A stretch of 9,193 nt of DNA, taken from Verrucomicrobia bacterium UBA3750 (GTDB lineage Bacteria; Verrucomicrobiota; Kiritimatiellia; RFP12; UBA1067). The DNA is taken from contig DFGM01000069.1 in assembly GCA_002371755.1 (NCBI GenBank), forward strand, positions 1-9,193, read 5' to 3'. The notes beneath the pieces are model-generated. The model was not told the DNA's origin, made no database searches, and saw only the letters and a program-made list of their open reading frames with translations. A program made the translations under genes and the position numbers. Positions 1-6,024 of this stretch are shown piece by piece (position 1 is the first letter of the stretch; each line of letters opens with the position of its first letter).

Positions 1-39
1 CCAGCGTTCGTTCTGAGCCAGAATCAAACTCTCAGAAAA
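1..39 (-). rRNA. 16S rRNA, 5' end only (runs off the left edge)
   Basis: Read on the minus strand, positions 32 to 13 match the universal 27F primer site (AGAGTTTGATTCTGGCTCAG). They are followed by AACGAACGCTGG at 12-1, the conserved start of small-subunit rRNA. Base 32 corresponds to E. coli 16S position 8, which puts the mature 5' end near base 39, give or take a few bases. The rest of the gene lies outside the window. The AACGAACGCTGG variant is frequent in Verrucomicrobiota, Lentisphaerota, Kiritimatiellota and Planctomycetes, but this stretch is too short for firm taxonomy. Confidence 0.96.
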
Positions 40-70
40 AGAAAGTTTTGAGTTTTGTTGTTTTGGCTCC

Positions 71-90
71 ACACAAACATCTTTTTGTGT
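71..90 (-). other. Small hairpin in the 16S leader
   Basis: ACACAAA (90-84 on the minus strand) can pair with TTTGTGT (77-71) to give a perfect 7-bp stem with a 6-nt loop, about 30 nt upstream of the mature 16S 5' end. It is AT-rich and has no long U tract after it, so it is more likely a leader folding or processing element than a terminator. The pairing is seen directly; the role is inferred. Confidence 0.4.
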
Positions 91-92
91 TC

Positions 93-154
93 CGCGTCCC
101 TTCCGGAGGCTCTTCTTTGCGGTTGGGCAACCTGGAAGAACCCATCGGGACACG
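93..154 (-). other. Long leader stem-loop upstream of 16S
   Basis: In the minus-strand transcript, CGUGUCCC (154-147) pairs with GGGACGCG (100-93) over 8 bp including one G-U. Inside it, UUCUU (140-136) can pair with AAGAA (117-113), and GGUU (132-129) with AACC (124-121) around a GCCC loop. These nest into one elongated hairpin about 40-100 nt before the mature 16S end. Pre-16S leaders commonly fold this way for antitermination and RNase processing. Function here is inferred from position. Confidence 0.45.
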
Positions 155-165
155 CCTCAAGCTCC

Positions 166-180
166 TAAATCAAAGATCCA
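166..180 (-). promoter_or_regulatory. Possible boxA-like antitermination site
   Basis: The minus-strand sequence TGGATCTTTGATTTA resembles bacterial rRNA boxA elements, whose core is roughly TGYTCTTTRA and which bind NusB-S10. It lies about 17 nt downstream of a small GGAAA-loop hairpin and well upstream of 16S, the usual boxB-boxA order. The match is partial (ATCTTTGA core), so this is a tentative call. Confidence 0.3.
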
Positions 181-196
181 TCGCCTTTGCGCCTGC

Positions 197-211
197 CGCA
201 CTTTCCGTGCG
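197..211 (-). promoter_or_regulatory. boxB-like hairpin in the rRNA leader
   Basis: On the minus strand CGCAC (211-207) pairs with GTGCG (201-197) around a GGAAA loop, a compact 5-bp hairpin about 23 nt after the predicted transcription start. A second tiny hairpin, GCCT-GAA-AGGC (228-218), lies just before it. Short purine-loop hairpins followed by a boxA-like element occur in many rRNA leaders. The pairing is visible; the antitermination role is inferred. Confidence 0.35.
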
Positions 212-240
212 CTTCAAGCCTTTCAGGCGAACGGGTGCAT

Positions 241-270
241 ATTATATCATATTTCCCCCTCACCGCGCAA
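241..270 (-). promoter_or_regulatory. Probable rRNA operon promoter (sigma70 type)
   Basis: On the minus strand a perfect -10 hexamer TATAAT (246-241) follows a -35-like TTGCGC (270-265) after 18 nt. Transcription would start near base 234 and proceed through about 195 nt of leader into 16S. The sequence after the -10 (ATGCACCCG) is GC-rich, as in discriminators of stringently controlled rRNA promoters. The perfect -10, the position and the direction support the call. The -35 matches TTGACA at four of six positions. Stringent control is inferred only from the discriminator. Confidence 0.7.
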
Positions 271-311
271 GGGGGTATTTTGCAGAATATTTGCCCAATG
301 CTCCACCCTGC

Positions 312-350
312 AAAACCCGGCTGCAATCCTACTGGCGCACATGCAGCCGG
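312..350 (-). terminator. Possible terminator after mraY
   Basis: In the minus-strand transcript CCGGCUGCA (350-342) pairs with UGCAGCCGG (325-317), a perfect 9-bp GC-rich stem with a 16-nt loop. It is followed by GUUUUG (316-311). It lies about 40 nt past the mraY stop codon and upstream of the rRNA promoter, where the protein operon would be expected to end. The U tract is only four bases and the loop is large, so termination may be weak or partial. Confidence 0.5.
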
Positions 351-389
351 CATCTTCCGTGATGCCTCGCCCAAACAAGTATTCGCGGC

Positions 390-1511
390 TTACCTTATCT
401 TAAGGAGAGCGATAAGGAGGATAGGCATTACGATGAGCTGAAGAAGTATGAAACGCATAAGGACCTGGGCGTTAGACCAGCCGAGTTTCTTCTTGCAATG
501 ATCGTGGAGCGGAAAACGCACCTTGCGTATGGCGGCATCCTCGCCGATTTCGAAACCGAGGCGTTTAGCGGTCCTAAGCAAAACAAGTTTGCCCATGCCG
601 CCTCCGCCATTGACGAGCACGATTGGCGAAAGCGCGAGGACAAGGAGCGGGTTGCCGGTCATCAGAGTAGCGGCAGCCACGAGCATTCCGAGGAATCGGC
701 TACCGGCGTCTCCCATGAGAATGCGTGAAGGCTCGGCATTGAACCACAAGTATCCGCCGAAAGCCCCTGCCGCAATCATGACTACTATCGCCCACCGCGC
801 CGCTTCGGCATAGACCGGAATGAGGAAATAGTGCGCCACGGGTCTATAGCCCACGACCACATAGAGGATTACCGCCAGAATGACAAGCGTTATCACAGTA
901 AGCGAACCCGCAAGTCCGTCCACGCCGTCGGAACAGTTGGTGGCATTCATAGTAAACCAGAGGACAAACGCCGCCACTGGCACGTAAATCCATGGCGAGA
1001 TATAGAGTCCGCCTTGAACGGAACCGGTAAAAAACGGCAACCACACGAGCATTTGACGGGTAGAACACCCTTCCACGGGGTCGCTGTGCCCCATGAAGAT
1101 GAAGTACGCGGCCGCAAGCGAGACGGCAAGGTCGAGGAGACCCTTCTTGAGTTCGCCCCACGGAACTGCAGCGGCATCATCCATGTAGCCGAACACCATT
1201 GCGGCATATATGGCCAGGACTGTCATGGCATCCCATGGCGCAAGCGGCGCGAAGAGCAGGATTACCGGGAGCGCGAGGAGAGCGACAAAGAATCCGGCGC
1301 CCGTAGGTTTGCCTTTGGCGCTTTCGCCCATTTTTTCGTTTCCCACCACCTTGCCTCTGTCGCGCGGGAGGCGATTCCACAGATGCGGAAGCGCGAGCAC
1401 CACGAGTAGCGCCGCGCAAAACGTGCCGCCAGCGAGCAAGAGCGCGTGGGACGAAAGGAGTCTGAAAGGACCCCAGTGGGGTGTGAGAAGGCGAGAAATG
1501 GAATAAAGCAT
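390..1511 (-). CDS. mraY: MraY-type phospho-N-acetylmuramoyl-pentapeptide transferase
   Basis: A 373-residue polytopic membrane protein of the MraY/WecA (polyprenyl-phosphate phosphosugar transferase) family. It would transfer phospho-MurNAc-pentapeptide from UDP to undecaprenyl phosphate, making lipid I at the inner membrane. Visible motifs in order: a degenerate GKPTGAG (67-73) at the place of GTPTMGG; the acidic pair D111-D112 in YMDD; NATNCSDGVDGLAG (189-202) with D195 and D198; GDAGS (267-271) with D268; and PLHDH (334-338) at the PIHHH site. The N-terminus and the GWxxxxVLMRF-type C-terminus align with E. coli MraY, and the length is near the family's ~360. The ATG has AGAGGT seven bases upstream, and the gene starts 14 nt after the response regulator stop. 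It is isolated from any division/cell-wall cluster. A paralogous transferase remains possible because several motifs differ. Confidence 0.85.
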   Translation of the reverse strand: MLYSISRLLTPHWGPFRLLSSHALLLAGGTFCAALLVVLALPHLWNRLPRDRGKVVGNEKMGESAKGKPTGAGFFVALLALPVILLFAPLAPWDAMTVLAIYAAMVFGYMDDAAAVPWGELKKGLLDLAVSLAAAYFIFMGHSDPVEGCSTRQMLVWLPFFTGSVQGGLYISPWIYVPVAAFVLWFTMNATNCSDGVDGLAGSLTVITLVILAVILYVVVGYRPVAHYFLIPVYAEAARWAIVVMIAAGAFGGYLWFNAEPSRILMGDAGSRFLGMLVAAATLMTGNPLLVLALSPIVLVNGGGGMGKLVLLRTAKRLGFEIGEDAAIRKVRFPLHDHCKKKLGWSNAQVLMRFILLQLIVMPILLIALLKIR

Positions 1512-1525
1512 TTGTTTTACCTCTT

Positions 1526-2230
1526 TTAGCTGGTCGAAGAAAGAACGTATCCCGAGCCGCGCACGGAAGAAATCGCCGTCGCGGCAAGGCCGAGTTTTGT
1601 CTTGAGACGCGAGATTTGGGAGCGGATAGTTCCCTCTTCCACGGCTGCAGGGCCGCCATGTATTGCAGCGGCGATTTGGTGAAAGCCCATCACACTACCG
1701 CGATTCCGCACGAACAGGCGCAAAATATCCGTCTCTGCGCCAGTAAGCTTGACCTTTTCGCCGCCCGGCAGCTCTGCCGTGCGGCACGAGAAGTTCACTC
1801 TCACACCGTCTATTTCGGCAGTTTCCGCAGCGACCGACGCGCCCTTCAAGACTTTGGTGCGCTCGATTGCACGCTTGATCCGGGCCAGAAGCCCGCGCAA
1901 AACATCGCCTTTTGCTATGAAGTCATCGGCTCCTGTTTCAAGGGCCCGCACTTCGTCGCCCGTCTCGTCGCCGGACGTGACGAAAAGGATCGGGACGGCA
2001 TTATCCATTCTGCGCAATCTCTCGCAAACGGCGAAGCCATCCATTTTGGGCATCATCATGTCTAGTAGAACCAAGTCCGGCGCCATTTCCGGGAAAACGG
2101 CCAAGGCCTCCTCTCCGCTCTGAACACATCTGACGGCATAGCCTTCAGGCTCCAAGATGCGCGTAGCCATGGAGCGGAAGAGGGAATCGTCATCCACCAC
2201 AAGAACGGAATATGTGCCATCCTGCAGCAA
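1526..2230 (-). CDS. OmpR/PhoB-family response regulator (TTG start)
   Basis: A 234-residue cytoplasmic transcription regulator. The receiver domain (about 7-125) has the acidic pocket at D13-D15, phosphoacceptor D57 in LLDMMMP, conserved T85 and K107. The C-terminal winged-helix domain (about 138-231) has the OmpR signature QISRLKTKL (205-213) and ends in VRGSGYVL (223-230). The residue after the conserved lysine is Gly (AKGD) rather than the usual Pro. No ATG fits; TTG at 2230 has a strong Shine-Dalgarno (AAGAGGAGA) inside the end of the upstream gene, which lies only 4 nt away. No histidine kinase is in the window, so partner and targets are unknown. Lying between a MoxR-DUF58 pair and mraY, it may act on envelope functions, but that is only inference. 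Confidence 0.93.
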   Translation of the reverse strand: MLQDGTYSVLVVDDDSLFRSMATRILEPEGYAVRCVQSGEEALAVFPEMAPDLVLLDMMMPKMDGFAVCERLRRMDNAVPILFVTSGDETGDEVRALETGADDFIAKGDVLRGLLARIKRAIERTKVLKGASVAAETAEIDGVRVNFSCRTAELPGGEKVKLTGAETDILRLFVRNRGSVMGFHQIAAAIHGGPAAVEEGTIRSQISRLKTKLGLAATAISSVRGSGYVLSSTS

Positions 2231-2234
2231 GCGA

Positions 2235-3143
2235 CTATCTCCTCTTGGAGGCGCGCCGCTTGAAGAGGGTGCGCACTGCGTCTATGTACGGGCGGTCAGT
2301 GGAAACGGAGATGGTATCAATGGCGTTCTTGCGGAAGAATCTCTCCATCTCGTCCCTCTCCAGGCGCGCATTCGCGGCGAAAGCCTCCCTGAGCGCAGGC
2401 GAGGATGTATCGACCAGTCGCAACTCTCCGGTTTCGGGGTCTTCAAGTTCGACGAGTCCGACATCCGGAAGTGCGCTTTCCGCAGGATCGGAAACATCCA
2501 CGCAAACCATGTCGTGATGGCGCGAGACGGCGCCCAACAGTTTGCGCGCAGCACCGTCTTCGTCCCGCAAACCCGGGTCCATGAAGTCGCTCACCAGAAA
2601 GACCACGGCCTTGCGCTTCTGGATGCCGTTCAAGAACTTTAGCGCCCCGGCGATATCGGTTGTGCCTTCGGCGCCATCTTCCGCTGCAAGCACTTCGCGC
2701 ACGAGCCTCATCACGCCATCCCTGCCCTTCCGCGGCGGAATGTATTTCACGATACCGCCAGCGAAAAGGACGAGCCCGATCTTATCCTGATTGCGTATGG
2801 CGGTGAGCGCGAGGAGCGCCGTAAGTTCGGCTGCGAGCTGCATCTTCGATCTGCCCGAAGTGCCGTAGCCTTGCGAACCCGAGACGTCCACCATAAACAG
2901 CACGGTAAGCTCGCGCTCTTCGCTGTAGCGCTTTATGAAGGGTTCGCCGGTGCGGGCGGTGACGTTCCAGTCTATGGTGCGGACGTCATCGCCCGGCATG
3001 TACGGGCGCACTTCGTCGAACTCCACGCCCTGCCCCTTGAAGGTGGAGTGGTAGTCGCCGCTAAGCCGCTCGTCTATAAGGCGGTTGGTGAGGATGCGAA
3101 TCTTCCCCACCTTGGCCATCAGCTCCTTGACGTCTGTCGCCAT
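2235..3143 (-). CDS. DUF58 family protein with vWA-like domain
   Basis: A 302-residue soluble protein. The DUF58 signature is clear: FKGQGVEFDEVRPYMPGDD (35-53), then RTIDWNVTAR (55-64) and a downstream KRYSEERE. The following region forms a von Willebrand A-like fold with a MIDAS motif DVSGS (86-90), a GTTD (160-163) that could supply the metal-binding threonine and aspartate, and SDFMD (185-189). No signal peptide or membrane segment is seen. DUF58 proteins are usually encoded next to MoxR ATPases, as here (4-nt gap after the MoxR stop). The pair is thought to act in assembly or metal/cofactor maturation of client proteins, often envelope-related. The usual membrane vWA (BatA/BatB) partners are absent downstream, where a response regulator follows. 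The ATG has AAGGTG ten bases upstream. Precise function unknown. Confidence 0.9.
   Translation of the reverse strand: MATDVKELMAKVGKIRILTNRLIDERLSGDYHSTFKGQGVEFDEVRPYMPGDDVRTIDWNVTARTGEPFIKRYSEERELTVLFMVDVSGSQGYGTSGRSKMQLAAELTALLALTAIRNQDKIGLVLFAGGIVKYIPPRKGRDGVMRLVREVLAAEDGAEGTTDIAGALKFLNGIQKRKAVVFLVSDFMDPGLRDEDGAARKLLGAVSRHHDMVCVDVSDPAESALPDVGLVELEDPETGELRLVDTSSPALREAFAANARLERDEMERFFRKNAIDTISVSTDRPYIDAVRTLFKRRASKRR
2238..2246 (-). promoter_or_regulatory. Shine-Dalgarno fixing the TTG start of the response regulator
   Basis: AAGAGGAGA on the minus strand encodes the last residues of the DUF58 protein and places GGAG eight bases before the TTG at 2230. The TTG codon begins a receiver domain of normal length, and no ATG or GTG lies near it in frame, so this site decides the start. 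The overlap suggests coupled translation. Confidence 0.8.
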
Positions 3144-3147
3144 TTCG

Positions 3148-4110
3148 TTACGGCACCTTGACTTCGTCGAGGATGCGGTCTATCACCATGTCGGAGGTGA
3201 CGTTCTCGGCCTCGGCTTCGTAGGTAAGGAGTATTCTGTGCCTCAAGACATCGTGGACGACTTCCTTGACGTCCTGCGGCGTAGCATAGGCGCGGCCTTT
3301 GACAAGTGCGTTGCCGCGGGCGGCAAGATTGAGGGCGAGCGTGGCACGGGGGCTTGCGCCGTTCTGGATGTGCTCGTTCTTCTCACGCGTCTTGAAGACG
3401 ATGTCCAGAATGTAATCGCCCACCTTTTCGTCGCAATAGACATCCTTGAGCGCGGCGCGAAGCGAAGCGATATCCTCGGGAGTGCACACCTTCCTGGGTT
3501 CCGGCGGCTCGGCGCTTTCGGCGAAACGCTGCATGATGCGGCGCTCGTCGGCTTTTCCGGGAGTCTCGACGAGACACTTGAACATGAAGCGGTCCACCTG
3601 CGCCTCGGGAAGCGGATACGTACCTTCCTGTTCCAACGGGTTCTGCGTGGCAAGCACGAGGAACGGCTTCGGCAAAGGATACGTCTCGTCGCCAATCGTC
3701 ACCTGGCGTTCCTGCATCGCTTCCAGCAGGGCGGACTGCACCTTCGCCGGAGCGCGGTTGATTTCGTCCGCCAGGAGCAGATTCGTGAAGACCGGGCCCT
3801 TCTTCGGAGTGAACTCGCCCGTCTTCGGCGAGTACACGAGCGTGCCGACCACGTCGGCGGGCAGGAGGTCTGGCGTGAACGAAATGCGCTTGAAGTCCAT
3901 GCCGAGCACCTTTGCGAGCGTATTGCAGCTCAGAGTCTTGGCGAGGCCGGGCACGCCTTCAAGGAGGATGTGCCCGTCCGTGACGAGCGCGAGGATGAGC
4001 CTGTCCACAAGCTTCTCCTGCCCCACTATAACCTTGCCCACTTCGTCGCGGATTGCGGCGACGAGTTCCTTGCGGCCTGCCATTGCGGCCGCGGCTTGTT
4101 TGCTGTCCAT
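3148..4110 (-). CDS. MoxR-family AAA+ ATPase
   Basis: A 320-residue cytoplasmic AAA+ ATPase of the MoxR/RavA type, probably a hexameric chaperone-like remodeler. Visible parts: Walker A GVPGLAKT (52-59), Walker B LLLADEINRAP (111-121), sensor 1 LATQNP (153-158), an arginine-finger candidate R174 in VDRFMF, sensor 2 GASPRA (251-256), and a C-terminal helical lid. The frame is open upstream to 4431, but that extension is low-complexity shadow of dnaG. The real start is ATG 4110, which shares its A with the dnaG TGA (TGATG) and has AAAGGAG seven bases upstream. The DUF58 partner follows after 4 nt, the classical MoxR-DUF58 pairing. Substrate unknown. All ATPase residues look intact. Confidence 0.94.
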   Translation of the reverse strand: MDSKQAAAAMAGRKELVAAIRDEVGKVIVGQEKLVDRLILALVTDGHILLEGVPGLAKTLSCNTLAKVLGMDFKRISFTPDLLPADVVGTLVYSPKTGEFTPKKGPVFTNLLLADEINRAPAKVQSALLEAMQERQVTIGDETYPLPKPFLVLATQNPLEQEGTYPLPEAQVDRFMFKCLVETPGKADERRIMQRFAESAEPPEPRKVCTPEDIASLRAALKDVYCDEKVGDYILDIVFKTREKNEHIQNGASPRATLALNLAARGNALVKGRAYATPQDVKEVVHDVLRHRILLTYEAEAENVTSDMVIDRILDEVKVP

Positions 4111-6023
4111 CAATATTCTCCTTTCTTGAAATTGTCTATCATCGGCACGAACTCTTCCCATGGGGCGAGCATGACGCGCCTTGCGGCGGAGAGAAGGCGC
4201 GAGCGCAGCGAGACGGTCTCTTCGTCTTGGGCGGCCGCCGGCGTTTCGCCCCGTATCGCCTTGAGCCTCTTCGCCCAGAGCGTCCGCACCATCTGGCGCA
4301 TCACTTCCTCCGGCGCGAGCTGGCTCGCCTGGGCCTTGCCCGACTCCAACAGCACCTTGTTGAGAAAACCGGCAGCCGCTCCTTCGCACTTCGAGCAAAA
4401 CAGATCGAAATCGTCTTCGCGCCCGCACCATGCCTGAACGAATGCACGCGTGAAATCGTTGGAAAAGACATCCCCCGGCAGCAATTCCGCGGCGAGCGCC
4501 TTGAGGGCGGAGTCATCCGCGTTGTCCGCCAAAAAGGCCATGAACGCCATTTCGCCGGGCGGCGGAGGCAGGGTGGGGGCGACGTTGAAATCCTCGTCCG
4601 AAACCTCGTCGACATCGGCAAAGTCTTCCGGCGGGACATCGGGCATATAGTATTCGTCCTCCACCGGAGCCGTCTGCTGCTTCGGCTGCACCCTCGGAGA
4701 TGCTGCGCGGCTTCCCATCCGCTTCAACTCGTCCGAAAGCGCGGCGGCGGGCAGGGCGAGAAGCGTTGCCGCCTCGGCGACCATGCTTGCCTTGAGAACC
4801 TCGCTGCTGCAATTCGATATCGTGCCGAGCACCGCTTTCGTGATGCGCGAGACGGCGTCAAGCGATCCGGGGTTCTTCTCCTTGGCCTTCTCCACGCGGC
4901 ATTGAAACGAGACGACAGATTCGGCGTCGTCGAGGAGTTTTGCAAACGCTTCCGGACCCTTCGTGCGCAGGAAGGAATCGGGGTCGTCGCCATCCGGCAG
5001 ATGAACCACTCTCACAGGGATGCCGGCGGAAAGGAGCATGCCGGCGGAACGTATCGCCGCCTTGTGCCCGGCCGCATCGTCATCGAAACAAAGAGCGGCC
5101 GCATCGGCTACGCGCGAAAGCATCTTCACATGCTCTTCCGTGAAAGCAGTCCCCTGGCTGGCCACGGCCACGGGGAATCCGCTGATATGCAGACGGATGC
5201 AGTCTATCTGGCCTTCGCAAACGATTACCTCGCGATGCGGAGCCTTGGCGATATTGCCTGCGGCCTTGTCAAAGCCGAAAAGCACTTGCGACTTTCTAAA
5301 GACGATTGTCTCGGGAGAGTTCACGTATTTGCCGGAGTTCTTGCGCTCCACGAGCTGCCTGCCGCTGAAGCCAACGACCCGCCCCATCCTGTCGCGGATC
5401 GAGAACATGAGCCTGCCGGAGAATCTATGGTAGCCCCTGTCGCCGGGGCGGGACGGATCCGGCGGCTTGATTACGCCCGCCGCCTCCATCTCCTTGACGG
5501 TATAGCCGTGCTTTCCCGCCCATGTGAGCATAGGCTCCACGCCTTCGGGCGCAAAGCCGATGATGAAGTCCTCCTGCGCCTTTTCGTCCAGGTCGCGCTT
5601 GACGAGATAGTCTCTCGCCGGCTGAGCCGCCTTCATTTGCTTGAGGCAGCGCCTGTAGAACTGCGCAAGCTCGGAAAGAAGCGCGTAGAGCCTCTTTCTC
5701 TGCTCGGCCTCCGGGTCTGCCCTTTCCTCTATCTTTATGGAGCATTGGTCGGCAAGCTTCTTCACGGCGTCGATAAAAGGCAGCCCTTCCTGCTTCATCA
5801 CAAACTTTATCGCGTCGCCTGATTCTCCGCACCCGAAGCAATGGTAGAAGCCGCGCGACCGGTTGATGTGGAAGCTTGGCGTCTTTTCATGGTGGAAAGG
5901 ACAGCACGCCACGAGGGAACTTCCCGCGTGGCGCACTTGTATGCCGTATGAAGATACCAAATCGCCCAGGTCAATGCGGGCTTTTATCTCTTCGAGAGTC
6001 GAATCTGGTATCGTGAAGGCCAT
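4110..6023 (-). CDS. dnaG: DNA primase DnaG
   Basis: A 637-residue replicative primase that lays RNA primers at the fork with the DnaB helicase. The N-terminal CHC2 zinc finger has C41, H44, C62 and C65 (CPFH...CFGC). The core RNA polymerase domain (about 110-260) includes FSGRLMFSIRDRMGRVVGFSGR (201-222) in part. The TOPRIM domain has E270 (VCEGQID) and D314-D316 (CFDDDAAGH), then HLPDGDDPDS (341-350). A proline/acid-rich linker (about 440-490) leads to a C-terminal helicase-binding-type region. Length is typical. The ATG at 6023 starts one base after the gltA stop, with only a weak GAAAG nearby, so translation probably depends on coupling. It is not in the usual rpsU-dnaG-rpoD setting: no rpoD follows. 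Confidence 0.97.
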   Translation of the reverse strand: MAFTIPDSTLEEIKARIDLGDLVSSYGIQVRHAGSSLVACCPFHHEKTPSFHINRSRGFYHCFGCGESGDAIKFVMKQEGLPFIDAVKKLADQCSIKIEERADPEAEQRKRLYALLSELAQFYRRCLKQMKAAQPARDYLVKRDLDEKAQEDFIIGFAPEGVEPMLTWAGKHGYTVKEMEAAGVIKPPDPSRPGDRGYHRFSGRLMFSIRDRMGRVVGFSGRQLVERKNSGKYVNSPETIVFRKSQVLFGFDKAAGNIAKAPHREVIVCEGQIDCIRLHISGFPVAVASQGTAFTEEHVKMLSRVADAAALCFDDDAAGHKAAIRSAGMLLSAGIPVRVVHLPDGDDPDSFLRTKGPEAFAKLLDDAESVVSFQCRVEKAKEKNPGSLDAVSRITKAVLGTISNCSSEVLKASMVAEAATLLALPAAALSDELKRMGSRAASPRVQPKQQTAPVEDEYYMPDVPPEDFADVDEVSDEDFNVAPTLPPPPGEMAFMAFLADNADDSALKALAAELLPGDVFSNDFTRAFVQAWCGREDDFDLFCSKCEGAAAGFLNKVLLESGKAQASQLAPEEVMRQMVRTLWAKRLKAIRGETPAAAQDEETVSLRSRLLSAARRVMLAPWEEFVPMIDNFKKGEY

Positions 6024-6024
6024 T

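Noticed and set aside
393..417. CCTTATC/GATAAGG inverted repeat at the mraY stop as a terminator
   Set aside because: Seven AT-leaning base pairs with an 11-nt loop and no U tract. The hairpin at 317-350 is the better candidate.
48..441. Small open frames in both directions in the leader region, including 48-362 and 187-441 (plus) and 165-374 (minus)
   Set aside because: They lie over the rRNA promoter and leader, show no domain and no convincing ribosome binding site.
597..615. Glycine-rich GGGGMGK in MraY as a possible P-loop
   Set aside because: The Ser/Thr after GK is missing and the segment sits among membrane helices of a clear MraY-family protein.
4111..4431. Upstream extension of the MoxR frame
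   Set aside because: It overlaps the dnaG 3' end, carries no MoxR homology and has a better start (ATG 4110) with a strong Shine-Dalgarno.
3085..4437. Plus-strand open frame (450 codons) opposite the MoxR ATPase
   Set aside because: It has no family motifs and mirrors the well-supported MoxR gene, with composition typical of an antisense shadow.
4053..5822. Long plus-strand open frame (589 codons) opposite dnaG
   Set aside because: It is Arg/His/Leu-rich with no recognisable domain and lies wholly antisense to dnaG and the MoxR start. Such frames arise from GC-rich codon use in the real gene.
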